DNA of 58,707 nucleotides from the NCBI GenBank assembly GCA_903935095.1, contig CAIZQH010000010.1:1-58707 (forward strand). The letters are read 5' to 3'. The DNA comes from an uncultured Flavobacteriales bacterium. Lineage in GTDB: Bacteria > Bacteroidota > Bacteroidia > Flavobacteriales_D > Crocinitomicaceae. The notes under the pieces were generated by a model. That model had not been told where the DNA came from and searched no databases. It was given only the letters and a program-made list of their open reading frames with translations. Positions 25,562 through 34,906 of the stretch are shown in pieces (the first letter of the stretch is position 1; every line of letters begins with the position of its first letter). The position numbers and the translations under genes are program-made.

Positions 25562-28500
25562 TTGAAACAAAAGTCCATTTCGTACCTTTTTGTTTGTTTC
25601 CTGCTGTTCCTAACAGTTCAGGAAGGATATGCGCAATCTGTTATTGCCATTAAGAAAAGGGCAGATGCAGCCTTCGAAAAAAAGGAATACGAAAGTGCGA
25701 AGGTAGATTACCGACAATTACTCGCTCAGAATCAAAAAAACCTAGAATTAAATTATAAATATGCCACGTGTATTTTTTACACGGAGGATATAAAAAATGC
25801 CCGCAAGTATTATGATTTTATATTGGCGAAGAAAGATGCCGTCTTCCCTTTGGAAACGTATTACTATTTAGGTAAAATATATCAGCATCAATATTATTTC
25901 GAAACGGCTATTCAGCAATTCAAGTTAATCCAGCAAAAGGACGAAAAATTGGCAATTAAGTTCAGTGTGCAAGGTGAAATTGAATCTTGTCAGGCTGCAC
26001 TGGCTGGAATGAAAGATATGCGCACCCTTCAGGTTCTCAAAAAATCGCAGCCCTTTGGTGATGCATTCTACGATCATTATACGTTCTTAGACGATAGCTA
26101 TAGCTTTTATAAAGCAAGCGAAGTATTTGCAAAAGAAAATGCAAAACATCAGTACGAACCCATATACGCGTTTAAAAGAGGAATGAAATTCCGCGTTTTC
26201 GCAAGTTATGGGCCAGAATCCCCCAATTTGGATGTGTACATCCAACGAAAAAACACAGAGAACGAATGGGATAAACCCATGAAAATTATAGGTTCTGTAA
26301 ATACTGCGCAAGATGAAGTTTATCCCTTTTATGATGCGGAAAATGGATACTTGTACTTTAGCTCAAAAGGACATCAATCCATGGGTGGATTTGATCTATA
26401 CCGCTCCATTTATTCCTTGGAATCGAATCAAGGTTCGGATGTAGAAAATTTACATTTCCCATTCTCTTCGCCAAACGACGACTATTTTTACATCCCAGAT
26501 TTATCGAATGGGAATGCCAATTTTGCATCGAATAGAAACGGTAAGTTATCGGCCATTCAAACGTATTTAGTCAGCGCGGCTGAAACACCAAAGGAATTGT
26601 ATTTTTTCACGGGACTTTTATCGGATAAAATCGATCAATCCAATTCGACCGTGAAGGTGGAATTCATCGTTCCTGAAACCAATGAACGCTTTGGTCCCTT
26701 TATTAGTCAAGGTGATGGATCCTATTTGGTTGGACTCCCAGGACCTGGAACTTATCAAATGGAGATCAGTGTCACAGGCTCCAATCAACTTTTTAAGGAG
26801 CAGTTAACCCTTCCGTTAGTCGAAGAAGGTATGGAATTACAACAAGAGTTGATTTATGCCATGGTTGATTCGAAAGAAGAATTGAAGGTAATTAATCGCG
26901 TGAAGCCTAAACAAGTGGAGTCCATGCAATTGCTGAGTCAAAAAATGAACCTGTCCGCGAATCTGGATGTCAATTTAGCTTCCTTTAATCGGAAGGTTAC
27001 GTTAACCACAGAACAGAGAATTCAACAAGATTGGGGACTTATTGTCAAGGATACGTCTGCATTAATTGCCATTTTAGCTGATTCCTTGTTAGCGGCAGAG
27101 GTCAACATGGAAAATCAAGTGCGACTGACCAATTATTTAGCCAACGAGCTCGATCGAAGCTATGCAGAACTTTCGCAGGAGATGAAACGCTTAGATGAAC
27201 GACTAGAACGTGGAAGTGGGACAATTGATCCAATGGAAAATGAGCGTTGGATGGAAGAAACAAAACGAATTGAAAATCAAATTTCGAAACTAGAGGGACA
27301 GGTGAATTTCCTAGAATCATGGATGACAGCAAATCATCAGCGTGAAATCCCGAATGTGGATGTGTTGAAAGACTTAGAGAAAATCAATCAGCAAGTAGCT
27401 TTGTTGCAGTATCAGCATAATTCCGAAGGAATCATGGAACTGATGTCGGATAATAAATCTATGATAAAAGATCAGTTAACGGTTGCTGGAGAAGACTTAG
27501 CAGCGGTAATTCGTACATACACAGAGGAACAACAACGTACATTGATAGCCGAACGTACACAATACCAAGAACAAGTAGAAAATCAAATCGCGCTTGAAAA
27601 AGAGATCGAACGATTAAAAGAGCAAGCGACATTGGTTAAACCAAAAGACCGCATCACATTGGAGGAAGAAATACAGCGTAAATCAACCTTAAACAACAAA
27701 ATTACTCAAGAATTGTCCGATTGGTCTCTGAAATTGAAGCTTCAAGAACAAGCGTTTCCATCATATGCTCAAGTGGAACAAGAAGTACAAGAAAAAATCA
27801 ATGCTTCAGAGAAAATGCCATTACCAACTTCAGCCATTCCGTTTGATTTAATAAAGGAACAAGCACGTCAAGAAGAAATCGCGCAAAAACGACAAGGTCA
27901 AAAAGTGTTGGTCTTGGAACAAGAACGAATCGCAAAGGAATGGAAAACGCTTGATCCTTCTTATGCTACTGATATTTCCAAAATCAATGAGGAAACAGAT
28001 GCTCAGAAACGTTCGATGTTATTGAAAGAGCGAGAGCAACGACATATACAAGAATTGAAAAATAAGGCGACTACTGCCAATGAGTCCACACAAGCTTTGG
28101 TTGAAGAACAAATTCAATTATCAGAAAGTCGTATTCAGGGACAATTGGAGTTACTGGCAGAGCGAGAGCGAGCTGCCTCCGCTGAAGCTTCTGCAGCTGA
28201 AGGAGCGAATGTCACTGCGACGAATCAGCAGAGCACAGAAACAGAGCAGGGAACGGGAATCAATGCGACGGAAACGAATCCAACGACTATGCAGTCAACG
28301 AACATCGGACCACGAACATCGGGAACAGGAACAGAAACAGAGCGAGCTGCCTCCGCAGAAGCTTCTGCGGCTAAAAGAGCGAATACAACTACTCAGCAGA
28401 GCACAGAAACAGAGCAGGGAACGGGAATCAATGCGACGGAAACGAATCCAACGACTATTAAGTCAACGAACATCGGACCACGAACATCGGGAACGGGAAC

Positions 28501-30829
28501 AGAAACAGGAACAGAAACAGAGCGAGCTGCCTCCGCTGAAGCTTCTGCAGCTGAAGGAGCGAATACAACTACTCAACAGAGCACAGAAACAGAGCAGGGA
28601 ACGGGAATCAATGCGACGGAAACGAATCCAACGACTATGCAGTCAACGAACATCGGACCACGAACATCGGGAACGGGAACAGAAACAGAGCGATCTGCTT
28701 CCGCTGAAGCTTCTGCAGCTGAAGGAGCGAATACCAGTGCAACTGCAACAAACACAATCCGCAGCGGCGGAGAAACGAATACCGTTTTTCCACAAACAAT
28801 TTTGGTAGATCAGGTTAAGGAAACTCCTCGAATGGCGTCTATTGAACAGGTGATTCGTCAAGTGGAGCAAACGGAAGTATCCAGTATAAATGCACAAGAA
28901 AAGGCAAGTATGATAGCGGAATTGGAAGAATCTTTGCTGCTTGAAAAACGTCGTGCAGCCATTACCGAATCGATCGAACGACTTGGTTCGATGTATCCAA
29001 GTGTTCGTGTTTTGCAAGCTTCATACGAACAAGGACTTATGCAAGTAAATTCCTTGAATTTAAAGGCCTTGGAACAAGCGCTTTCTACCGAAAAGAATCC
29101 AGAAAAAGCGAACGTAATTCAAGCACAAATCGCATCTTTAAATGTCAGTCCACCTAAAATAACGAAGGATCAACCGACTCCTGTATCAAACCGCGAAGTA
29201 ACGTTGCCTATCTCAACCGAAGAACCAGCGAATCTGAGCGTATTGCAAGCACAAAGTACGTATGTGCAATACGCCAATCTACGTGTCATATTACAACAAA
29301 ATGGGAATACCTTAGATTCACTCACCCAAGCGAAAACAGAAGTGGAAGATAGTTTGCGCATGTTGCTGACAGAGTCAAACGAGATTGCCATGATTGGACT
29401 TCAACAATTGGCTGCTAGGCACGAGGCAATAACACAGGACATTGATAAACGCGCTGAGTCAATTCAAGAACAGCAAGAACGTTTGCTGGATTTTAAAGAT
29501 CATGCCTCGTACGAATGGATGATGCAAAATGGCATTCAAGCGCGATCGATGCTTGCTGCTTCCAATGCGGTCTCTATCGCCTCTCCAAGCACTCCAGTTC
29601 CTTTTGCCATGACACCTGTCGCAACGATGAATCAACGTTTTCCTGATCATCCCATTAACGTTGCATTGCCGGAAGGATTAATCTTCCGTGTCCAAGTTGG
29701 AGCCTTTAGGAAACCTGTTCCAAATCAATTATTTAGAGAATTTGGTCCTGTGTCCGGGGAAGTTTTGACAAATGGATTAACATGCTACTTAGCGGGATAC
29801 TTTAACGGCTCCGTTGATGCAATTGAAACACGCACCATGATTCGTCGTCTGGGATACGCAGATGCTTTTATTGTGGCCTACTGCGACGGAAAACGGATGT
29901 CCTTCAATGAAGGCAAAACGATGGAAGCCAATGGAACTTGTCGTAAACAAACGGCAGCTGAATTACAGTTAGCTTTGAATCAACTGATGAACCAGAATCC
30001 AGCGACCCTACAAACTCCTTCCATGCCAACTGTGTCCAATATTGACCCGAATAGTACGGAGGCAAATTTAGATTTGTACTATACCGTTCAAGTGGCTGTG
30101 TACAATAAACCGTTGAACAGCGATAACATCAATGGTGTAAAAGAATTATTGGTAACAAAAACCGAAAAGGGACAATTCCGCTATTCCTCCGGAGAATTTA
30201 CAAGTTTCGCGGAAGCACGTCAACGTAAAAACGAAGTCATCACCAAAGGTATTCCAGATGCATACGTAGTGGCTTATTACCGTGGGAAACGTATTTCCAT
30301 TGGTGAAGCAAATGAATTGCTCGCTTCGGGAATTACACCAAAGAAACGTGGTACGGTTGAGTCCGACATTCAAGAGAATGTGGCCCTTGTTTCCACGCCA
30401 GTAGTCATCCCTGCATTGAATCCAGTTGTTAAACGTGATTCCATCGTTCAGTACGCCATTAACGTCAATGAGGACAATTACTTGTCTCAGTTGACCCGTT
30501 TGAATCGTATCGGCACCTTTACTTATCAAGCAGCAAAAAACCGCATTGTTTCGGAAAAATATGTCTTGGCAAAAATATCGCTTAATCAACAAATGTACTT
30601 GGCGGACATGAAACGAACCAAGGATCGAATGAGTAAAATTCCGGTTCAAGAATTTATCGTGAATATCAGTAAAAGTGATTGTTACGATTGGTTATTGCGT
30701 CAATCCGTAAGCTACGACGCACACAAAGAAAACGAAGAATGGATTTTTAGATTCTATCCAGAAAATGAAGAACAAAAGGAGTGGATTCAAGCTGCTTCTC
30801 AACACTACAAATGGACCATAAAACAATAG
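25562..30829 (+). CDS. PorE-like TPR/PD40 envelope protein with coiled coil and SPOR repeats
   Basis: The start is TTG: an in-frame TAG immediately precedes it and the signal peptide (KQKSISYLFVCFLLFLTV, cleaved after YAQ) follows at once. Order of domains: TPR helices (about 26-150), a PD40-like propeller (EVYPFYDAENGYLYFSSKG, GGFDLYRS; about 175-340), a carboxypeptidase-regulatory-like beta domain (about 345-425), a very long Glu/Gln/Lys coiled coil (about 440-870), tandem 56-60-residue repeats (about 869-1060), more coiled coil, then two SPOR-like repeats near 1370-1450 (VQVGAFRKPVPNQLF) and 1500-1590 (VQVAVYNKPLNSD). The front half resembles PorE of the T9SS, but the OmpA-type peptidoglycan domain is absent; SPOR repeats could bind peptidoglycan instead. 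An envelope scaffold is my inference. Confidence 0.85.
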   Translation: MKQKSISYLFVCFLLFLTVQEGYAQSVIAIKKRADAAFEKKEYESAKVDYRQLLAQNQKNLELNYKYATCIFYTEDIKNARKYYDFILAKKDAVFPLETYYYLGKIYQHQYYFETAIQQFKLIQQKDEKLAIKFSVQGEIESCQAALAGMKDMRTLQVLKKSQPFGDAFYDHYTFLDDSYSFYKASEVFAKENAKHQYEPIYAFKRGMKFRVFASYGPESPNLDVYIQRKNTENEWDKPMKIIGSVNTAQDEVYPFYDAENGYLYFSSKGHQSMGGFDLYRSIYSLESNQGSDVENLHFPFSSPNDDYFYIPDLSNGNANFASNRNGKLSAIQTYLVSAAETPKELYFFTGLLSDKIDQSNSTVKVEFIVPETNERFGPFISQGDGSYLVGLPGPGTYQMEISVTGSNQLFKEQLTLPLVEEGMELQQELIYAMVDSKEELKVINRVKPKQVESMQLLSQKMNLSANLDVNLASFNRKVTLTTEQRIQQDWGLIVKDTSALIAILADSLLAAEVNMENQVRLTNYLANELDRSYAELSQEMKRLDERLERGSGTIDPMENERWMEETKRIENQISKLEGQVNFLESWMTANHQREIPNVDVLKDLEKINQQVALLQYQHNSEGIMELMSDNKSMIKDQLTVAGEDLAAVIRTYTEEQQRTLIAERTQYQEQVENQIALEKEIERLKEQATLVKPKDRITLEEEIQRKSTLNNKITQELSDWSLKLKLQEQAFPSYAQVEQEVQEKINASEKMPLPTSAIPFDLIKEQARQEEIAQKRQGQKVLVLEQERIAKEWKTLDPSYATDISKINEETDAQKRSMLLKEREQRHIQELKNKATTANESTQALVEEQIQLSESRIQGQLELLAERERAASAEASAAEGANVTATNQQSTETEQGTGINATETNPTTMQSTNIGPRTSGTGTETERAASAEASAAKRANTTTQQSTETEQGTGINATETNPTTIKSTNIGPRTSGTGTETGTETERAASAEASAAEGANTTTQQSTETEQGTGINATETNPTTMQSTNIGPRTSGTGTETERSASAEASAAEGANTSATATNTIRSGGETNTVFPQTILVDQVKETPRMASIEQVIRQVEQTEVSSINAQEKASMIAELEESLLLEKRRAAITESIERLGSMYPSVRVLQASYEQGLMQVNSLNLKALEQALSTEKNPEKANVIQAQIASLNVSPPKITKDQPTPVSNREVTLPISTEEPANLSVLQAQSTYVQYANLRVILQQNGNTLDSLTQAKTEVEDSLRMLLTESNEIAMIGLQQLAARHEAITQDIDKRAESIQEQQERLLDFKDHASYEWMMQNGIQARSMLAASNAVSIASPSTPVPFAMTPVATMNQRFPDHPINVALPEGLIFRVQVGAFRKPVPNQLFREFGPVSGEVLTNGLTCYLAGYFNGSVDAIETRTMIRRLGYADAFIVAYCDGKRMSFNEGKTMEANGTCRKQTAAELQLALNQLMNQNPATLQTPSMPTVSNIDPNSTEANLDLYYTVQVAVYNKPLNSDNINGVKELLVTKTEKGQFRYSSGEFTSFAEARQRKNEVITKGIPDAYVVAYYRGKRISIGEANELLASGITPKKRGTVESDIQENVALVSTPVVIPALNPVVKRDSIVQYAINVNEDNYLSQLTRLNRIGTFTYQAAKNRIVSEKYVLAKISLNQQMYLADMKRTKDRMSKIPVQEFIVNISKSDCYDWLLRQSVSYDAHKENEEWIFRFYPENEEQKEWIQAASQHYKWTIKQ
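28166..28735 (+). repeat. In-frame tandem repeats of 174, 180 and 168 bp plus a partial unit
   Basis: Units begin at 28166, 28340, 28520 and 28688 with GAGCGAnCTGCnTCCGC(T/A)GAAGCTTC. Each encodes SAEASAA, a QQSTETEQGTGINATE segment and NIGPRTSGTGTETE. All lengths are multiples of three. The opening of each unit resembles the dispersed repeat in the kinase gene (ACAGAGCGATCCTCCTTCGC, TAAAGCTTC), suggesting that a dispersed repeat was captured and then tandemly amplified here. Confidence 0.85.
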
Positions 30830-30833
30830 TAAC

Positions 30834-31106
30834 ATGAGTACGGTTGCACCAAAAGAACGCGTTCAACGAAAAGAACATATAGCGGAAGAAAGAGGTTTGA
30901 TTCTCTTTAATGATGATGTTAATTCATTTGACCATGTGATTTCTTGCCTCATGAACATTTGCAAACATGAGATGGTTCAAGCGGAACAATGTGCATGGAT
31001 TGTTCATACGAATGGAAAATGTCTGGTGAAAACAGGCTCGTTTGATGAGGTACAGTCGATGTGTCTCCGTTTATTAAATCAAGGTTTAAGTGCTAAAGTC
31101 GATTAA
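30834..31106 (+). CDS. clpS: ClpS-like protease adaptor
   Basis: ClpS binds N-degron substrates and delivers them to the Clp ATPase. The 90-residue protein shows the family core LILFNDDVNSFDHVISCL, the HEMVQAEQCAWIVHTNGKC segment and VKTGSFDEVQSM. The NDD..SFDHV stretch is the substrate-pocket region. It lies between the SPOR protein and the rhomboid protease, with one base to the latter; ClpC, its likely partner, is encoded at 47.6 kb. Confidence 0.93.
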   Translation: MSTVAPKERVQRKEHIAEERGLILFNDDVNSFDHVISCLMNICKHEMVQAEQCAWIVHTNGKCLVKTGSFDEVQSMCLRLLNQGLSAKVD

Positions 31107-31107
31107 T

Positions 31108-31653
31108 ATGAAAATTACATTTCAATCCAAAGGGTCTCTCTATTTCGCGCTGATTTGTGTGTTAGGAAGCTTTCTTGTTATCAAAATGCCACATACGAGC
31201 ATTAGTCAACTATTCATACTGAATGGGGACGCTCAATTCTACGATTGGAAGTGGTATATCAGTTTGTTTACCTATGTTTTTGGTCATTCTTCCTTGGAAC
31301 ATTTACTAGGCAATATGTCCTTGTTATTGATTTTAGGTCCAATTATCGAATTGAAATACGGGACACAACGCTTTCTTTTGATGAGTGCCATTACGGCGCT
31401 TGCTACAGGCTTATTGCATACGCTTTTGTGGGACAATCACTTGCTGGGCTTTAGTGGATTGGTCTTTATGTTCATCGTTTTATCCACCTTATTGAATATC
31501 CGAAACCGCGAAATTCCTCTTACGTTTATACTGGTCGTTGTCTTGTACTTTGGTATGGAGATTTTATCTTCCCTACAAGAAACACAGATTTCTCATTTTG
31601 CCCATTTATTCGGTGGAGCAATGGGAGCTTTTTGGGGATTCAATAGAAGGTAA
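31108..31653 (+). CDS. Rhomboid-family intramembrane serine protease
   Basis: A six-helix rhomboid core of 181 residues. Visible are the HSSLEHLLGNM motif (His60, His65, Asn69), the catalytic GFSG with Ser116, and the catalytic-helix HFAHLFGGAMGAFWGF with His166. I start at 31108 (MKITFQ), one base after clpS; the frame is open slightly upstream. Its stop touches the stop of the convergent gene at 31654 with no base between. The substrate is unknown. Confidence 0.92.
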   Translation: MKITFQSKGSLYFALICVLGSFLVIKMPHTSISQLFILNGDAQFYDWKWYISLFTYVFGHSSLEHLLGNMSLLLILGPIIELKYGTQRFLLMSAITALATGLLHTLLWDNHLLGFSGLVFMFIVLSTLLNIRNREIPLTFILVVVLYFGMEILSSLQETQISHFAHLFGGAMGAFWGFNRR

Positions 31654-33048
31654 CTACGGGCGTTCAAGTGTTCTAAAAACCTTCTCGATTGTTTCGTATC
31701 TTCCATTTGGTGTGGGACTTAAAGCTGGAGAGGAATGCAAAACTAGGTTTGAATCAAATAGCACATACATCGGATAACTAGACAATTGTAAGCTTTTCCA
31801 TATTTCGTGCTGTTGATCGATTGGGAATTTATCCCAAGTTAAGGCATCCAGGTTTCGTTGTTCAGATTTCGTATAACTCACTTTACTCGGATAGATAGTC
31901 ACGAATTGAAAGCTCTTACCATAGGTTAATTCCAATTTCTTCAATGCTGAAATTTCGGTAATACATCGCTCATTAGCAGGATCGAAGACATGTAAATACA
32001 CCCATTTCCCTTTGTATTGGTAAAAATGTTTCGTTTGAGACAATGGGTAATCAGGGGCCTGCATGCCTATTTGCATTTGCTTGAATAAGGAAAGTAATTC
32101 GTTCGCAATGCGCTGATGTTCGATGGTGCTACTTTCTTTTTTCAGTGCATTCAGTAAATCGTAAATTAATGAACGGTCGAGGTATCCTTGATAATAAGCT
32201 TCTTTGCAAAGTAAAAGTGTCACGAATTCAGCACGGGACTTTGTTTGAATGTAGGCATCGTCCATCAGTGCAGCAGTCAATTCTTCCAATGAACCTTTTC
32301 GCAAGGCGGCTTCAACTTTGGTTTTTATGTTTTTTTCGAGTTGGAAAAGGTATTTCTCGTAAAACAACTCCGCATATTCAACGTACTTTGGATTCTTGTA
32401 TTGAATGGAATCATCCGTTAAGTAAAATTCAAATTTATCTTGTTTCGAGGGACCACCAATGATATTGAAATTATCTACGGATAAACCTACACTGAATTTT
32501 ACATAGTTGAAAAAGAAGGGTGATTCCAAGTTATTATAGACAAAAGCTGTCTCTTGTTTAAACGATCGAACCTTGGCAATAAATTGTTCTGGATGTACAT
32601 CTTTTAATTGGTAAATATCCGAGATACTTTCATCCATCCACGCTTCAAATCCAAGGATTTTATAATTGACATCGGTACTATCTAGCCGATAAAATAACAT
32701 CTCCACCTCTTTATCACGTTCCATAGAACTCACGTATTCCGAGGGCTCTGGAAGTTCAATAAAGTAAGTGGTCTTCGGTTGTATGTAGAGCCATGAATAG
32801 TAATTCGCACCTCTTAAAATAACTTTTTCAATGCCATTCGTGAGGAATTTAAATTCGAAAATGGAATCTACACCAACTTTTGCTCTTCCAATCTCGACTT
32901 CTGTTTCCGTCACGAAATCCGTTACGCTGTACGCACGAATTTCTGCTGTTTTCCAATTTGAAATACCACGCAACAAGGTTTGACTTTGAATCGAAGTCAA
33001 AAGAAAAGGAGATAGTAGAAAAAGGAAAAAGATACGTTGGACGTTCAT
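31654..33048 (-). CDS. Exported thioredoxin-fold protein without the C-x-x-C pair
   Basis: The 464-residue protein has a signal peptide (IFFLFLLSPFLLTSIQSQ). An N-terminal beta domain (about 25-120) is followed by a helical middle and a TlpA-like thioredoxin fold at about 325-464 (GMQAPDYPL, the KGKWVYLHVFDPANERC segment, then FQFVTIYPSK and YPMYVLFDSNLVLHSSP). Where the redox pair should be it reads N-E-R-C, leaving one Cys (about residue 363); a disulfide reductase role is doubtful. Domain order matches Bacteroidota TlpA/DUF4369-like lipoproteins, but no lipobox is present. Last gene of the DUF3822-rsmD-coaD operon. Confidence 0.75.
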   Translation of the reverse strand: MNVQRIFFLFLLSPFLLTSIQSQTLLRGISNWKTAEIRAYSVTDFVTETEVEIGRAKVGVDSIFEFKFLTNGIEKVILRGANYYSWLYIQPKTTYFIELPEPSEYVSSMERDKEVEMLFYRLDSTDVNYKILGFEAWMDESISDIYQLKDVHPEQFIAKVRSFKQETAFVYNNLESPFFFNYVKFSVGLSVDNFNIIGGPSKQDKFEFYLTDDSIQYKNPKYVEYAELFYEKYLFQLEKNIKTKVEAALRKGSLEELTAALMDDAYIQTKSRAEFVTLLLCKEAYYQGYLDRSLIYDLLNALKKESSTIEHQRIANELLSLFKQMQIGMQAPDYPLSQTKHFYQYKGKWVYLHVFDPANERCITEISALKKLELTYGKSFQFVTIYPSKVSYTKSEQRNLDALTWDKFPIDQQHEIWKSLQLSSYPMYVLFDSNLVLHSSPALSPTPNGRYETIEKVFRTLERP

Positions 33049-33053
33049 CGAAG

Positions 33054-33515
33054 TTAGTTAACGAGAATCGAAGTGGAAGTTACAAATGGAGAAATGTCAG
33101 CATTATTTTGATGCATTTCCCGAATAATCGATGAGTTGATCGCACTATGTTCCTGGCTTGTTAAAAAGAATACGGTTTCAATACCTGAAATGGCATGATT
33201 CATATGTCCAATCGTTTTTTCATACTCAAAATCTTTTGAGTCTCGAAGTCCACGTACAATATGCGTTGCGCCAATTTCTTTACAGAAGTCCACCGTGAGT
33301 TTTTGGTACTTACGCACACTAACGGCAGGATAGTCAACGAACAAGGATGCAATGTGCTCCATGCGGCTTTCTAAAGTAAAATAACTTTGCTTTTTACTGT
33401 TGATTCCAACGCCAATGATGATTTCATCAAATACAGCAAGTGCTTTCAGGACAACGGCTTCGTGTCCTTTCGTGAATGGATCAAAAGATCCAGGGAATAA
33501 TCCGCTACGCTTCAT
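33054..33515 (-). CDS. coaD: Phosphopantetheine adenylyltransferase
   Basis: This enzyme transfers AMP from ATP to 4'-phosphopantetheine in coenzyme A synthesis. The nucleotidyltransferase motif GSFDPFTKGH (residues 9-18) and the second ATP-binding motif INSSIIREM near the C-terminus are clear, with HIVRGLRDSKDFEYE between them. The length, 153 residues, is normal. It overlaps rsmD by 11 bases and lies five bases before the thioredoxin-like gene. rsmD-coaD is a widespread gene pair. Confidence 0.97.
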   Translation of the reverse strand: MKRSGLFPGSFDPFTKGHEAVVLKALAVFDEIIIGVGINSKKQSYFTLESRMEHIASLFVDYPAVSVRKYQKLTVDFCKEIGATHIVRGLRDSKDFEYEKTIGHMNHAISGIETVFFLTSQEHSAINSSIIREMHQNNADISPFVTSTSILVN

Positions 33516-34050
33516 CGCTTAAAAAACTAAAGTGAACATTACCAAAGTTACGAGAAAAGCTGAAATAGGGAGAAGATGATACATCCGTTTGTTTCCCATG
33601 TTCCACAATCAGTAATCCACCAGGCCTTAAAATCTTTTTATCAAAAATGGTCTGAATTAATTCCTCGTGAAAATGTAAATGAAAAGGTGGGTCAGTAAAA
33701 ATCAAATCGTATTGAACGTTTTGTGCATTGCGGCAATACACGATGCAATCTGATTTATAGACTTGCATCAATGATTCTATTTCCAATTCGCGAATGTTTC
33801 CTTTGAGGTATTGCACACAGCGTGGATGACTATCAATGGCTAATACGTGTTTGGCTCCCCGTGAAACGAATTCAAAGGAGATGTTTCCCGTTCCAGCACA
33901 TAAATCTAGCACCTCCATATCTGCTAGATCCACTCGATTCTCAAGTACATTGAACAATCCTTCCTTTGCGAAATCAGTCGTTGGACGAGAAGGGAAGTTT
34001 GGAGGCGTTGCGAAACGCTTTCCTTTTAAGATACCACGGATGATGCGCAC
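33505..34050 (-). CDS. rsmD: 16S rRNA (guanine966-N2)-methyltransferase
   Basis: RsmD methylates G966 of 16S rRNA. The family opening MRIIRGILKGKRFATPP, RPTTDFAKEGLFNVL, the SAM-binding DLCAGTGNISFEF (about 49-61) and the catalytic DPPF (120-123) are all present in 181 residues. It overlaps DUF3822 upstream by 25 bases and coaD downstream by 11, so translation is probably coupled. Confidence 0.95.
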   Translation of the reverse strand: MRIIRGILKGKRFATPPNFPSRPTTDFAKEGLFNVLENRVDLADMEVLDLCAGTGNISFEFVSRGAKHVLAIDSHPRCVQYLKGNIRELEIESLMQVYKSDCIVYCRNAQNVQYDLIFTDPPFHLHFHEELIQTIFDKKILRPGGLLIVEHGKQTDVSSSPYFSFSRNFGNVHFSFLSDEA

Positions 34051-34787
34051 AAAATGTTTTTTTGGTAAGCTGCTTGAGAATAATAATGGGTTGTGAATTC
34101 ATTGAAATCTTTGAATTGTTTCCAAAGGGATTCAAATTCTTCTTGATCGAAATTTGAAGAGAGCACATATGCATGAAGTACATGGTCTTTTGGCAAAGTC
34201 ATTTTTTGATGATTTGCCAAAATAAAATAAAGTACATCCGTAGCAGCATGGTACTCGGAAGGTAGGCATAAGTACAATTGTCCATTTCGTTTGACAGAAA
34301 GAACAAACGTACGATCAAAAATGACTAAATAAGTGCTGTCAGCGGTGTTTTCATTGAACTGTTTCTGCAATAAAAAGGAAACATGGCTATGCACAGTTTT
34401 TTGCAATAAGGTTCCTTGCGTCAAAGATAGAATCCAAGATGGAACAGCATAAACAACCACTAATTGCAAGGCGTGTATTTTTTCAAATAGTAGACTTGTT
34501 CCCTCCGTTCGTTTTCCAAAGTTTAGCTGATAATAGGTGTCAACTTCGCTTTCCTTGAATAGAGACATGGGAATCAGGGTGAAATTGGGATCAAACCAAG
34601 TGACATGCTGCAGGGTAGCATCCTTCAGTTGGATGCGAATGCGGTCCTTTAGTTCTTCGATAGAAAATGGCTTGCTTGCATCAAATGGAATTTTCTCCTG
34701 ACTAAATTCTCCCTGAGTATCCTCAGAGATTATCTGAAGAACATCTGTTTGAAAATCAAGATATTGTTTTTTACTCATGTGAATCAA
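34026..34787 (-). CDS. DUF3822 family protein
   Basis: The 253-residue protein has the composition and gene context of DUF3822: leader gene before rsmD and coaD in Bacteroidota. Readable parts include FDPNFTLIPMSLF, LVVVYAVPSWIL, STYLVIFDRTFVLSVKRNG and HAYVLSSNFDQEEFE. The repeated pattern resembles the actin-like ATPase fold of PilM-type proteins, but no function is established. The start could also be 34778 (MSKKQY). Family assignment leans on context as much as sequence. Confidence 0.75.
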   Translation of the reverse strand: MIHMSKKQYLDFQTDVLQIISEDTQGEFSQEKIPFDASKPFSIEELKDRIRIQLKDATLQHVTWFDPNFTLIPMSLFKESEVDTYYQLNFGKRTEGTSLLFEKIHALQLVVVYAVPSWILSLTQGTLLQKTVHSHVSFLLQKQFNENTADSTYLVIFDRTFVLSVKRNGQLYLCLPSEYHAATDVLYFILANHQKMTLPKDHVLHAYVLSSNFDQEEFESLWKQFKDFNEFTTHYYSQAAYQKNILCASSVVS

Positions 34788-34906
34788 GCTTTGTTCCCTG
34801 CCTTGATAAACTTCGTGTCTTTTTGCGAATCAAACGAGATTTATCATGCTTTACAAAGCTACAATATTTAACTTTATACCCACGCCTTCTGAGGGGAAAA
34901 ATCCCA

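Noticed and set aside
28080..28808. 242-codon ORF in another frame over the tandem repeats (Arg/Ser/Lys-rich)
   Set aside because: It is open only because the in-frame repeat lacks stops in this frame; the main frame has a signal peptide, domains and continuous coding sense on both sides.
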